DNA of 64,000 nucleotides from Nematostella vectensis (Eukaryota; Cnidaria; Anthozoa; Actiniaria; Edwardsiidae): positions 15,015,040-15,079,039 of the forward strand of contig NC_064042.1 of assembly GCF_932526225.1 (NCBI RefSeq), read 5' to 3'. The notes below the pieces were generated by a model. It was given only the letters and a program-made list of their open reading frames with translations, did not search any database and was not told where the DNA came from. Positions 48,301-63,616 of the stretch are shown here, piece by piece (position 1 is the stretch's first letter; each line of letters opens with the position of its first letter). The position numbers and the translations under genes were made by a program.

Positions 48301-51300
48301 TGGATGGTTTTTCGTGCACCATTACTACTAGGTAGCCAGAATAACACCATGTTACTTTTAGGTGGAAGCCTCAACTTGTCTACTTTTGAAAGAAATAAGT
48401 TGGCTGAGGAAAGTCGAACTGCCTTGTAAGTATAAATGCACTTTTGTCAGTGGTACCTCACCGAACGGAAGGTTTGAGGATCGGTATCGTGACCCAAGTT
48501 GATCATGGTAAGACAAAACCCCATAAGCTGAATGTCATGTAAATCTGTTCTTGTCGCTTCTTGACACTTGCTGTAGGGGCCGCAGAGAGGAGGGAGGGCT
48601 TAGGTGATGCTGGATCTGGTGCTATTGTAGCGAGGGGCGGATGCTGGATCTGATGCTATTGTATGGAGGGGCGGATGCTGGATCTGGTGCTATTGTAGGG
48701 AGGGGCGGATGCTGGATCTGATGCTATTGTAGGGAGGGGCGGATGCTGGTTCTGGTGCTATTGTATGGAGGGGCGGATGCTGGATCTGGTGCTATTGTAG
48801 GGAGGGGAGGATGCTGGATCTGGTGCTATTGTAGGGAGGGGGCGGATGCTAGATCTGGTGCTATTGTAGGGAGGGGCGGATGCTGGATCTGGTGCTATTG
48901 TAGGGAGGGGCGGATGCTGGAGCTGGTGCTATTGCATTGAGGGGCGGATGCTAGATCTGGTGCTATTGTAGGGAGGGGCGGATGCTAGATCTGGTGCTAT
49001 TGTAGGGAGAGGCGGATGCTGGAGCTGATGCTATTGTAAGGAGGGGCGGATGCTAGATCTGGTGCTATTGTAGGGAGGGGCTGATGCTGGATCTGGTGCT
49101 ATTGTAGGGAGAGGCGGATGCTAGATCTGGTGCTATTGTAGGGAGGGGCGGATGCTAGATCTGGTGCTATTGTAGAGAGAGGCGGATGCTGGATCTGGTG
49201 CTATTGCATTGAGGGGCGGATGCTGGATCTGATGCTATTGTAGGGAGGGGCTGATGCTAGATCTGGTGCTATTGTAGTGAGGGGCGGATGCTGGAGCTGA
49301 TGCTATTGTAGCGAGGGGCTGATGCTGGAGCTGAGGCTATTGAGTATGGATTGGATTTTATGAATCAAGGGGATTCAATTCTACTTAATGAACATGTCAT
49401 TTTGATTGATTTGTTCTCACGGTTCAGGGATTTTAAACAGTAGTCGTGGCTTTCAAAGCCAAGACTTGCTTGATATTAGTTGTAATAACTTTCTGTGACA
49501 TTTTGGACTTTGTGCTCTTGTCAGGACTGCATCTGGCGAAGAAGGACTAAAGGATGACACTGGAGACAGTCAGATTGTTCCACGGTCCGCTGCACAGCTC
49601 AGACTACGCTTTCTCTCAAGGGTTGGTCAGCAGGTAATGTCACGAACTCCTCCCAAGAGAGTGGAGCGATGGCGAACATGTTGGTGTAAAAGTGAACATG
49701 TTGATAGGATGGCGAACATGTTGGTGTAAAAGTGAACATGTTGATGGGATAGCGAACATGGTGATTTGATATTGAATATGTTGATGTGATAGCGAACATG
49801 TTGGTTTGATAGCGAACATGTTGGTGTGATATTGAATAAGTTGATGTAATAGCGAACATGTTGGTATGATATTGAACATGTTGGTTTGATAGCGAACATG
49901 TTGGTGTGATAGCGAACATGTTGGTGTGGTAGCGAACATGTTGGTGTGATAGCGAACATGTTGGTGTGATAGCGAACATGTTGGTGTGATAGCGAACATG
50001 TTGGTGTGAAAGCGAACATGTTAGTGTGAAAGCGAACGTGTTGGTGTGATAGCGAACATGTTGGTGTGATAGCGAACATGTTGGTGTGATAGCGAACATG
50101 TTGGTGTGAAAGCGAACATGTTAGTGTGAAAGCGAACGTGTTGGTGTGATAGCGAACATGTTGGTGTGATATCGAACATGTTGGTGTGATAGCGAACATG
50201 TTGGTGTGATAGCGAACATGTTGGTGTGGTAGCGAACATGTTGGTGTGATAGCGAACATGTTGGTGTGATAGCGAACATGTTGGTGTGATAGCGAACATG
50301 TTGGTGTGATAGCGAACATGTTGGAGTGATAGCGAACATGTTGATGTGATAGCGAACATGTTGATGTGATAGCGAACATGTTGGTGTGGTAGCGAACATG
50401 TTGGTGTGATAGCGAACATGTTGGTGTGATAGCGAACATGTTGGTGTGATAGCGAACATGTTGGTGTGATAGCAAACATGTTGGTGTGATAGCGAACATG
50501 TTGGTGTGATAGCGAACATGTTGATGTGATAGCGAACATGTTGATGTGATAGCGAACATGTTGGTGTGATAGCGAACATGTTGGTGTGATAGCGAACATG
50601 TTGGTGTGATAGCGAACATGTTGGTGTGGTAGCGAACATGTTGGTATGATAGCGAACATGTTGGTGTGATAGCGAACATGTTGGATGATAGCGAACATGT
50701 TGGTGTGATAGCGAACATGTTGGTGTGGTAGCGAACATGTTAGTGTGAAAGCGAACGTGTTGGTGTGATAGCGAACATGTTGGTGTGGTAGCGAACATGT
50801 TGGTGTGATAGCGAACATGTTGGTGTGATAGCGAACATGTTGGTGTGATAGCGAACATGTTGGTGTGATAGCGAACATGTTGGTGTGATAGCGAACATGT
50901 TGGTGTGATAGCGAACATGTTGGTGTGATAGCGAACATGTTGGTGTGATAGCGAACATGTTGGTGTGATAGCGAACATGTTGGTGTGATAGCGAACATGT
51001 TGGTGTGATAGCGAACATGTTGGTGTGATAGCGAACATGTTGGTGTGATAGCGAACATGTTGGTTGTGGTAGCGAACATGTTGGTGTGATAGCGAACATG
51101 TTGGTGTGGTAGCGAACATGTTGGTGTGATAGCGAACATGTTGGTGTGATAGCGAACATGTTGGTGTGATAGCGAACATGTTGGTGTGATAGCGAACATG
51201 TTGGTGTGATAGCGAACATGTTGGTGTGATAGCGAACATGTTGGTGTGATAGCGAACATGTTGGTGTGATAGCGAACATGTTGGTGTGATAGCGAACATG

Positions 51301-54300
51301 TTGGTGTGATAGCGAACATGTTGGTGTGATAGCGAACATGTTGGTGTGATAGCGAACATGTTGGTGTGATAGCGAACATGTTGGTGTGATAGCGAACATG
51401 TTGGTGTGATAGCGAACATGTTGGTGTGATAGCGAACATGTTGGTGTGATAGCGAACATGTTGGTGTGATAGCGAACATGTTGGTGTGATAGCGAACATG
51501 TTGGTGTGATAGCGAACATGTTGGTGTGATAGCGAACATGTTGGTGTGGTAGCGAACATGTTGGTGTGGTAGCGAACATGTTGGTGTGATAGCGAACATG
51601 TTGGTGTGGTAGCGAACATGTTGGTGTGGTAGCGAACATGTTGGTGTGGTAGCGAACATGTTGGTGTGGTAGCGAACATGTTGGTGTGATAGCGAACATG
51701 TTGGTGTGATAGCGAACATGTTGGTGTGATAGCGAACATGTTGGTGTGGTAGCGAACATGTTGGTGTGATAGCGAACATGTTGGTGTGATAGCGAACATG
51801 TTGGTGTGATAGCGAACATGTTGGTGTGATAGCGAACATGTTGGTGTGATAGCGAACATGTTGGTGTGATAGCGAACATGTTGGTGTGATAGCGAACATG
51901 TTGGTGTGATAGCGAACATGTTGGTGTGATAGCGAACATGTTGGTGTGGTAGCGAACATGTTGGTGTGGTAGCGAACATGTTGGTGTGATAGCGAACATG
52001 TTGGTGTGATAGCGAACATGTTGGTGTGATAGCGAACATGTTGGTGTGATAGCGAACATGTTGGTGTGATAGCGAACATGTTGGTGTGGTAGCGAACATG
52101 TTGGTATGATAGCGAACATGTTGGTGTGATAGCGAACATGTTGGTGTGGTAGCGAACATGTTAGTGTGAAAGCGAACGTGTTGGTGTGATAGCGAACATG
52201 TTGGTGTGGTAGCGAACATGTTGGTGTGATAGCGAACATGTTGGTGTGGTAGCGAACATGTTGGTGTGATAGCGAACATGTTGGTGTGATAGCGAACATG
52301 TTGGTGTGGTAGCGAACATGTTGGTGTGATAGCGAACATGTTGGTGTGATAGCGAACATGTTGGTGTGATAGCGAACGTGTTGGTGTGATAGCGAACATG
52401 TTGGTGTGATAGCGAACATGTTGGTGTGATAGCGAACATGTTGGTGTGATAGCGAACATGTTGGTGTGGTAGCGAACATGTTGGTGTGATATCGAACATG
52501 TTGGTGTGGTAGCGAACATGTTGGTGTGATAGCGAACATGTTGGTGTGGTAGCGAACATGTTGGTGTGGTAGCGAACATGTTGGTGTGGTAGCGAACATG
52601 TTGGTGTGATAGCGAACATGTTGGTGTGATAGCGAACATGTTGGTGTGATAGCGAACATGTTGGTGTGATAGCGAACATGTTGGTGTGATAGCGAACATG
52701 TTGGTGTGATAGCGAACATGTTGGTGTGATAGCGAACATGTTGGTGTGATAGCGAACATGTTGGTGTGATAGCGAACATGTTGGTGTGATATCGAACATG
52801 TTGGTGTGATAGCGAACATGTTGGTGTGATAGCGAACATGTTGGTGTGATAGCGAACATGTTGGTGTGATAGCGAACATGTTGGTGTGATAGCGAACATG
52901 TTGGTGTGGTAGCGAACATGTTGGTGTGATAGCGAACATGTTGGTGTGATAGCGAACATGTTGGTGTGATAGCGAACATGTTGGTGTGATAGCGAACATG
53001 TTGGTGTGGTAGCGAACATGTTGGTGTGGTAGCGAACATGTTGGTGTGATAGCAAACATGTTGGTGTGGTAGCGAACATGTTGGTGTGGTAGCGAACATG
53101 TTGGTGTGGTAGCGAACATGTTGGTGTGGTAGCGAACATGTTGGTGTGATAGCGAACATGTTGGTGTGATAGCGAACATGTTGGTGTGATAGCGAACATG
53201 TTGGTGTGGTAGCGAACATGTTGGTGTGATAGCGAACATGTTGGTGTGATAGCGAACATGTTGGTGTGATAGCGAACATGTTGGTGTGATAGCGAACATG
53301 TTGGTGTGATAGCGAACATGTTGGTGTGATAGCGAACATGTTGGTGTGATAGCGAACATGTTGGTGTGATAGCGAACATGTTGGTGTGATAGCGAACATG
53401 TTGGTGTGATAGCGAACTTGTTGGTGTGATAGCGAACATGTTGGTGTGATAGCGAACTTGTTGGTGTGATAGCGAACATGTTGGTGTGATAGCGAACATG
53501 TTGGTGTGATAGCGAACATGTTGGTGTGGTAGCGAACATGTTGGTGTGATAGCGAACATGTTGGTGTGGTAGCGAACATGTTGGTGTGGTAGCGAACATG
53601 TTGGTGTGGTAGCGAACATGTTGGTGTGATAGCGAACATGTTGGTGTGATAGCGAACATGTTGGTGTGATAGCGAACATGTTGGTGTGATAGCGAACATG
53701 TTGGTGTGATAGCGAACATGTTGGTGTGATAGCGAACATGTTGGTGTGATAGCGAACATGTTGGTGTGATAGCGAACATGTTGGTGTGATAGCGAACATG
53801 TTGGTGTGGTAGCGAACATGTTGGTGTGGTAGCGAACATGTTGGTGTGATAGCGAACATGTTGGTGTGATAGCGAACATGTTGGTGTGATAGCGAACATG
53901 TTGGTGTGATAGCGAACATGTTGGTGTGATAGCGAACATGTTGGTGTGGTAGCGAACATGTTGGTATGATAGCGAACATGTTGGTGTGATAGCGAACATG
54001 TTGGTGTGGTAGCGAACATGTTAGTGTGAAAGCGAACGTGTTGGTGTGATAGCGAACATGTTGGTGTGGTAGCGAACATGTTGGTGTGATAGCGAACATG
54101 TTGGTGTGGTAGCGAACATGTTGGTGTGATAGCGAACATGTTGGTGTGATAGCGAACATGTTGGTGTGGTAGCGAACATGTTGGTGTGATAGCGAACATG
54201 TTGGTGTGATAGCGAACATGTTGGTGTGATAGCGAACGTGTTGGTGTGATAGCGAACATGTTGGTGTGATAGCGAACATGTTGGTGTGATAGCGAACATG

Positions 54301-56239
54301 TTGGTGTGATAGCGAACATGTTGGTGTGGTAGCGAACATGTTGGTGTGATATCGAACATGTTGGTGTGGTAGCGAACATGTTGGTGTGATAGCGAACATG
54401 TTGGTGTGGTAGCGAACATGTTGGTGTGGTAGCGAACATGTTGGTGTGGTAGCGAACATGTTGGTGTGATAGCGAACATGTTGGTGTGATAGCGAACATG
54501 TTGGTGTGATAGCGAACATGTTGGTGTGATAGCGAACATGTTGGTGTGATAGCGAACATGTTGGTGTGATAGCGAACATGTTGGTGTGATAGCGAACATG
54601 TTGGTGTGATAGCGAACATGTTGGTGTGATAGCGAACATGTTGGTGTGATATCGAACATGTTGGTGTGATAGCGAACATGTTGGTGTGATAGCGAACATG
54701 TTGGTGTGATAGCGAACATGTTGGTGTGATAGCGAACATGTTGGTGTGATAGCGAACATGTTGGTGTGGTAGCGAACATGTTGGTGTGATAGCGAACATG
54801 TTGGTGTGATAGCGAACATGTTGGTGTGATAGCGAACATGTTGGTGTGATAGCGAACATGTTGGTGTGGTAGCGAACATGTTGGTGTGGTAGCGAACATG
54901 TTGGTGTGATAGCAAACATGTTGGTGTGGTAGCGAACATGTTGGTGTGGTAGCGAACATGTTGGTGTGGTAGCGAACATGTTGGTGTGGTAGCGAACATG
55001 TTGGTGTGGTAGCGAACATGTTGGTGTGATAGCGAACATGTTGGTGTGATAGCGAACATGTTGGTGTGATAGCGAACATGTTGGTGTGGTAGCGAACATG
55101 TTGGTGTGATAGCGAACATGTTGGTGTGATAGCGAACATGTTGGTGTGATAGCGAACATGTTGGTGTGATAGCGAACATGTTGGTGTGATAGCGAACATG
55201 TTGGTGTGATAGCGAACATGTTGGTGTGATAGCGAACATGTTGGTGTGATAGCGAACATGTTGGTGTGATAGCGAACATGTTGGTGTGGTAGCGAACATG
55301 TTGGTGTGGTAGCGAACATGTTGGTGTGGTAGCGAACATGTTGGTGTGGTAGCGAACATGTTGGTGTGGTAGCGAACATGTTGGTGTGGTAGCGAACATG
55401 TTGGTGTGATAGCGAACATGTTGGTGTGATAGCGAACATGTTGGTGTGATAGCGAACATGTTGGTGTGATAGCGAACATGTTGGTGTGATAGCGAACATG
55501 TTGGTGTGATAGCGAACATGTTGGTGTGGTAGCGAACATGTTGGTGTGGTAGCGAACATGTTGGTGTGATAGCGAACATGTTGGTGTGATAGCGAACATG
55601 TTGGTGTGATAGCGAACATGTTGGTGTGATAGCGAACATGTTGGTGTGGTAGCGAACATGTTGGTGTGGTAGCGAACATGTTGGTGTGGTAGCGAACATG
55701 TTGGTGTGATAGCGAACATGTTGGTGTGATAGCGAACGTGTTGGTGTGATAGCGAACGTGTTGGTGTGATAGCGAACGTGTTGGTGTGATAGCGAACGTG
55801 TTGGTGTGATAGCGAACGTGTTGGTGTGATAGCGAACGTGTTGGTGTGATAGCGAACGTGTTGGTGTGATAGCGAACATGTTGGTGTGATAGCGAACATG
55901 TTGGTGTGATAGCGAACATGTTGATGTGATAGCGAACATGTTGATGTGATAGCGAACATGTTGGTGTGATAGCGAACATGTTGGTGTGATAGCGAACATG
56001 TTGGTTTGATAGCGAACATGTTGGTTTGATAGCGAACATGTTGGTGTGATATTGAACCATGACAACTTCACTATCACTTGTCACGCAATAATACCATGTC
56101 ACCCACACCATAAACGCCATATAATACGACCATGACAGTATAGCATTATTCTAATACTCTTATCATTTTGTTCCAGTATTTCCAGATCCCAGAGACGTAC
56201 AGATCACATCCGCTGGCCTTCCCTCACGTCCTGAAATAG
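36385..56239 (+). CDS. MFSD1: MFSD1, lysosomal major facilitator transporter, complete, 17 coding exons
   Basis: Major-facilitator protein; vertebrate MFSD1 works in the lysosomal membrane with GLMP and transports dipeptides. Exons: 36385-36538, 37515-37567, 38098-38210, 38508-38550, 39455-39522, 39786-39894, 40331-40439, 42589-42799, 43333-43389, 43686-43765, 44097-44173, 44378-44475, 44571-44683, 48020-48067, 48362-48425, 49525-49633, 56177-56239. All phases join to 522 aa (human 465). Family blocks: LLCDPRRGLHRYVVL, YYCYDNPAAL, GGENLAVAQNTYSVNWF, GKELNMVFGLQLS, GKTGEMIQLRDVKDFPLSLW, ASPVLGFMVDRTGKN, GTAYGFMQSIQNLGLA. Residues 7-12 EKTPLI fit the [DE]xxxL[LI] lysosomal sorting signal. The C-terminal tail (exons 15-17) is longer than in human MFSD1 and ends FPHVLK. 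Start at 36385 gives the conserved N-terminus. Confidence 0.95.
36539..37514 (+). other. MFSD1 intron 1, nothing notable
   Basis: AT-rich intron between consensus donor GTAAGT and acceptor CCACAG. The minus-strand ORF at 36786-37082 has no family features. Confidence 0.6.
38866..39250 (+). repeat. 29-bp minisatellite, about 13 copies
   Basis: The unit is AAGGGACTTGCTCTGAGAAG followed by TCAC(A/T)TGAT. It lies in the middle of MFSD1 intron 4 and does not include either splice site, unlike several other arrays here. Confidence 0.9.
39960..40150 (+). repeat. ATC/TCA-rich degenerate microsatellite
   Basis: Runs of CATCATCATCATTAGC and related triplets with TTATCATT interruptions, in MFSD1 intron 6. 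Confidence 0.6.
40436..40740 (+). repeat. 76-bp tandem repeat duplicating the MFSD1 exon 7 donor
   Basis: The exon end GTTG|GTATGTACATATA at 40436 is repeated at 40512, 40588 and 40664, exactly 76 bp apart, with a further decayed copy (ATGGTATGTACTACAATATG) near 40750. Each copy contains the donor core GTTG|GTATGT. Confidence 0.9.
40877..42339 (+). mobile_element. Non-autonomous hAT-like transposon, copy 2, with 5-bp target duplication
   Basis: CAGGGATGGATCCAGGC at 40877 and CTGGATCCACCCCTG ending at 42339 are inverted ends, flanked by CATGA at 40872-40876 and 42340-42344. It is 1463 bp and carries about 200 bp (around 41510-41700) absent from copy 1, while copy 1 has a short block near 28010-28075 absent here. 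It is inserted in MFSD1 intron 7 next to the donor-duplication array. Confidence 0.85.
43824..43865 (+). repeat. Third hairpin of the CTGAAGA type
   Basis: CCCCTGAAGAAAGACT, a 7-nt AT-rich loop, then AAGTCTGAATTG. It has the same layout as the hairpins at 13385 and 29505 but a different inner stem (AGACT with AGTCT), so the paired bases differ together. It lies in MFSD1 intron 10. Confidence 0.4.
44820..45190 (+). repeat. G-rich tract with degenerate GGCGTTYATTA repeats
   Basis: Long G-runs near 44837 and diverged copies of GGGGGCGTTTGTTAGAG / GGGGCGTTCATTACAAAC / GGGCGTTTATTAGATAGG from about 45080 to 45190, immediately left of the 42-bp array in MFSD1 intron 13. Confidence 0.5.
45216..48018 (+). 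repeat. 37-42-bp minisatellite running into the MFSD1 exon 14 acceptor, about 68 copies
   Basis: The unit is TGTTCCTCTTTGTTCAATAC then CCTGCACTTTGCTGATATATGA, with 37- to 42-bp length variants. The last copy becomes the acceptor itself, GATGTTCCTCTTTGTCAACAG|TCGC, so each unit carries the pyrimidine tract of the real 3' splice site but not its AG. The long ORFs on both strands are repeat artefacts. Confidence 0.9.
48595..49345 (+). repeat. 34-bp minisatellite, about 22 copies
   Basis: The unit is GGGAGGGGCGGATGCTGGAT then CTGGTGCTATTGTA, spaced 34 bp (for example GCGGATG at 48637, 48671, 48705). GC- and G-rich, in MFSD1 intron 15, without splice-site copies. Confidence 0.9.
49672..56060 (+). 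repeat. 6.4-kb minisatellite of 20-bp units, about 319 copies, with a 1.86-kb higher-order repeat
   Basis: The unit is TTGGTGTGATAGCGAACATG. Left copies (49672-49900) are diverged; the rest are nearly identical, mainly alternating GTGTGAT and GTGTGGT. A higher-order period of 1860 bp (93 units) is seen: rare variants such as TTAGTGTGAAAGCGAACGTG recur at 52161 and 54021, ATCGAACATG at about 52491 and 54351, AGCAAACATG at about 53051 and 54911, TTGGTATGAT at 52101 and 53961. The reverse complement has no stop codon in any frame, so ORFs up to 2018 codons appear on the minus strand. They are translations of the repeat and not genes. It lies in the last MFSD1 intron. Confidence 0.95.
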
Positions 56240-56460
56240 CACCGCGAGCTCATCTGCGCAACAACAGTCAGCAAATGTCTGCTTTCGCCATATCTTTCCA
56301 TTTGTTTCACGCGAGTTAGCATCAATATATGTTCGATTTGAGGCTGTTGTATAACGATATTGCTCGGGAGGGGAAGGGAGGGCGAGCATGTAATTAATAT
56401 AAAGGGGGAGGTTTTTTTATGACATCAGAGAACCATTAATGGAATTTTAGTTATCATAGG

Positions 56461-56466
56461 AATAAA
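56461..56466 (+). terminator. Candidate MFSD1 polyadenylation signal
   Basis: AATAAA 221 bp after the MFSD1 stop codon (TAG at 56237-56239). Confidence 0.45.
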
Positions 56467-57059
56467 GTTGGAATTTGAAGGCGATGTCGGACTGGGATTC
56501 TATCCAATTTAGGGAGAGGGGGTGAATAGGTTTTCGGATCGGTGAGTCCACGCCTAAAATGGAAAGTGGATTACGGATTAAGAGGAAAAAATAGAGCGGA
56601 TTGTCGGATTATCAAAACTTACCGGATCACGGATTCATTGCCCTTGTGCAGATCGGCGAAATCGATGACTCCTTTTGACCCTCTCCCCCTCAAATTTATT
56701 TTTTTTTTTTCTCCAGAGATACACTCATAGATCAAGACTTCCTATTCGAAAATAAGAATGATATTTTTATCAAATATTTGCTTTATACTACATAAATATT
56801 TCTAATATTTGATGATGCAATAAGGTCGTCATTATGTAAAAAGATATTTTTGTTGTTTTGTTTTATACAATATAGTTTAATAAAGAATAAAGATTTAGGA
56901 AGCTGTTCACATGTTATTATTTTGGTGTACAGTATTGTTTTTTGTTTCTACGAAATAATTGTCGTATCAACAATGTGGCGAAATTTGATCAGCGTGAATC
57001 GTGATCTATGCTCTTTAAAATTCGTGAATCGTGATTTCAGAGTAAATATTGATCCTTGT

Positions 57060-57335
57060 CGTGAAACGTGATTTTTAATTTTTGAAACTCGTGAAACGTG
57101 ATTTTCAATTTTTGAAACTCGTGAACCGTGTTTTTCAATTTTTGAAACTCGTGAAACGTGATTTTCAATTTTTGAAACTCGTGAAACGTGATTTTCAATT
57201 TTTGAAACTCGTGAAACGTGATTTTCAATTTTTGAAACTCGTGAAACGTGATTTTCAATATTTTAAACTCTTGAAACGTGATTTTCAATTTTTGAAACTC
57301 GTGAAACGTGATTTTCAATTTTTGAAACTCGTGGA
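57060..57335 (+). repeat. 30-bp intergenic minisatellite, about 9 copies
   Basis: The unit is GTGAAACGTGATTTTCAATT then TTTGAAACTC. It grows out of diverged single motifs (GTGAATCGTGAT) from about 56990. As 30 is divisible by three, both strands show open frames of about 100 codons, which are artefacts. Confidence 0.9.
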
Positions 57336-58705
57336 ACGTGCAGGAACCCCGCCTTGTCCGCCCCAGGTGCCCCCCCCCGGCTTGGTGTGCAGTGGCGCAT
57401 AGCTAGAGAGGAAGGCGATTGGGTGCCCTCGTGCGCCAAATCCACGCTACGAGCTGGTCGTTAGCTCTTGTTTCTGTGTGCCTAAGCTTGCTTTTCTATG
57501 AAAAGAAAAGAAAAACTTGAAATGCCAGACGGATCGGTGATCATTCCAATATGTTAAGTACTCTTCTATTATTACACGAGTGTCGTTACTGTCTTAATTC
57601 TATTATTAATGTGCGATTTCTAAATATATTTCTGTAACAGGCTATTAGTCGACAGATTCCGCTAAACTCTACACTCGTTTTAACTTATATAGCTTTTCGT
57701 AAAAAATAATAACAATGTTTTATTATTAACAACTCAAGATAAAATGATCTGATATAATCAGACAAATCCAGAGCAGACTGGCCTTGCTGAAACAAGAGGC
57801 GCGACGGGGTCTTTTGTAAGAGGTCAACGCCATATTTTTGGTCATAAATTAAAAAAAAAAAAAAACACTATTTCTTAATTCACAAAGAAAATAGGTTTAA
57901 TAAGACACAAAGAATATATATATCTTTCTCTGTTTGACTTTTTTATATTGTTTTGATAATTTCTTGAATGTTCCAGTCAAAACTAAGTAAAACTGGCTCA
58001 CTGAAGATTGACATAACGACCGTAGGGTTTACCCACACCTGTCTACAGGAAGAACTATGCTAGAAATAGAATATCTTTAAAAATGAGATTGAAAAAATGG
58101 CGATCCAAATTTGGAACACATATAAACCCCCATCGGCCAGCTTAAAGCGATGCGCACGTTAGCTTGTGATACAAAGAAGGTGTTCTTTTTTAATAAAAAT
58201 ACTTTGTTTTTATTGTGTCGAGGGATTATGATATCGCCACAGTACATTAATAAACAAGCTATTTTAGGAAACAGGACAAGGAAGAATTGACGAGCGAAAT
58301 CCCTATATGGAAAACGTTTTGTTCTTTGGTAATTAAGATTGAGGATATAATTGTTACAATAATTGTTTAAACACTCGTTTGAAAGATAAAATATACTATG
58401 GCAAGGGTATGTTTAATTGAATTCGACATGGCTGGCTGGTTTCTCCTTCACAACCTAACGTTACACTCCTCTGGCGTATTTGCATACAACTCAACAATCC
58501 CGCCAAAATAGCCAACCAATCAGAGCCCAGCTTGAGTTAACTATTCGTTTGCATCTATCATCGGACAGTGAATCCCTCTACTTCGACCCTGAGTCCCTTT
58601 GCCTTGCATGCTGCCTTGCTCCGTTAGTCATCGTCAATCCCAATCCAGCTTTCTTATGCCGCTTTAGTCCAACCAAAGCGCCTTTACCAAGGGCTTAGAT
58701 TAGCC

Positions 58706-62242
<3,537 letters not shown>

Positions 62243-62248
<6 letters not shown>

Positions 62249-62785
62249 GTGAGTCCTGCTATCTAACACATACACTAAGTTTACACATACACATAGTGTA
62301 TACATGGTGCAAACTGAGTCCTGCTATCTAACACATAGACATAGTGTATATATGGTGCAAAGTGAGTCCTGCTATCTATCTCACACACATAGTGTATACA
62401 TGGCGCAAAGTGAGTCCTGCTAACACATACACATAGTGTATACATGGTGGAAGTGAGTCCAGCTATTAACACATACAAATAGTGTATACATACACATAGT
62501 GTATACATGGTGCAAGAGACTCCTGCTATCTAATACAAACACATATTGTATACAAACTGAGTCCTGCTATCTAACACATACACTAAGTTTACACATACAC
62601 ATAGTGTATACATGGTGCAAACTGAGTCCTTCTGTCTAACACATAGACATAGTGTATACATGGCGCAAAGTGAGTCCTGCTGTCTAACACACACACATAG
62701 TGTATACATGGTGGAAGCGTGTCCAGCTATTTAACACATACACATAGTGTATACTGTGCATGGTGCAAAGTGAGTCCTGCTATCA
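62243..62785 (+). repeat. About 50-bp tandem repeat duplicating the kinase exon 5 donor, about 11 copies
   Basis: The exon end TCTGCAAA|GTGAGTCCTGCTATC recurs as GTGCAAAGTGAGTCCTGCTA or close variants (GCAAACTGAGTCC, GGAAGTGAGTCCAG) about ten more times up to about 62780, separated by ACACATA.ACATAGTGTATACATG. Several copies keep an intact AAA|GTGAGT donor. Confidence 0.85.
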
Positions 62786-63616
62786 AAGACATCGACAGTT
62801 TTGATCTAACAAATAAACCTAGAAATAAAATTGTAAAATAAATAAACATAAAATCTTTTTGTTTCTCGTACGTTCTATTTTTATATAGGGACGGTGAAAA
62901 AAGAGGGGGGTGGCGAAATTGGCCAGGGGGAGGGCTGTTTGAGGGATTTTTGAAGGGGGACCTTGTTTGACACACAGCACAGTAAAATGATACAAACAGT
63001 TAAAAAAGGATAATATTGTCTTTTATCAATCAATCGATTTATACATGTAACACTATTTAAGTACATGTAAAATCCGCATGTTAATTTAAAAAAACGCAGC
63101 TGCTCAGAAAAGCGGGGGGTGGGGGGGGGGTCATGCGTCGCCCTGCCCCTCCCTGTCCGCCGCACCTGTTATACCTGTTATTTGTTTTCTATAAAACTCC
63201 CGTGCAGCCAGCGCCGACATTGGCAAAAAAAGCAGTATTGCATTAAAGAAATCACATGACTTTTTAAGTGGCTAAGTCTGGCTAAAATTTGAAAAATTCG
63301 TAAGCGTAAATAAGTTTTTTTTTAGCTTTTTTGCTCAAAGCCCTTGTCTCCATAGAGGAAATCCCATAGTGTACAAACAGCAAAGGTATTGCCGGCCCCA
63401 GCGAAGCTGTGCGTTTCTCAAAGCGATGCTGGCATTGTTTAAACGGGACGTATCGGTACAAGCAGTGCTATTTGGATCCAATTGGCATTATGTGCCCACG
63501 TGTGAACAACATTTTCAAGTCGGACTGTCATTCATTTCTACTGGGTCTCTACTGATTGCTAATAGCAACGAGCAATAGCGGACTAAGAGATCACATGACG
63601 TTTCTACAATCTTCAA
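62786..63616. other. Kinase intron or downstream sequence, no exon seen
   Basis: I looked for the next kinase exon (the DLIKKLL-type block) and did not find it. A G- and C-rich patch lies at 62905-63170. The ORF at 63369-63578 is not recognised. Confidence 0.4.

Larger units (their letters stand above)
56240..58705. other. MFSD1 3' region and intergenic, no gene seen
   Basis: Candidate polyadenylation signals are AATAAA at 56461-56466 and around 56879. Apart from the 30-bp array at 57060-57335 and a C-rich patch at about 57340-57380 there is no recognised feature. The kinase promoter should be in the last few hundred bases; CATGGCGGC around its start codon is a YY1-like context. Confidence 0.4.

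Noticed and set aside
49625-49700. Claim that the 20-bp array also derives from the MFSD1 exon 16 donor
   Set aside because: The exon end (GTTGGTCAGCAG, then GTAATGTCACGAAC) shares only GTTGGT and CGAAC with the unit, too little to support descent.
50021-56120. Overlapping minus-strand ORFs of up to 2018 codons
   Set aside because: They are translations of a 20-bp tandem repeat with no stop in any frame, located inside the last intron of MFSD1, with no non-repetitive coding portion.
57037-57402. ORFs of about 93-106 codons on both strands
   Set aside because: Produced by the 30-bp repeat; no conserved domain.
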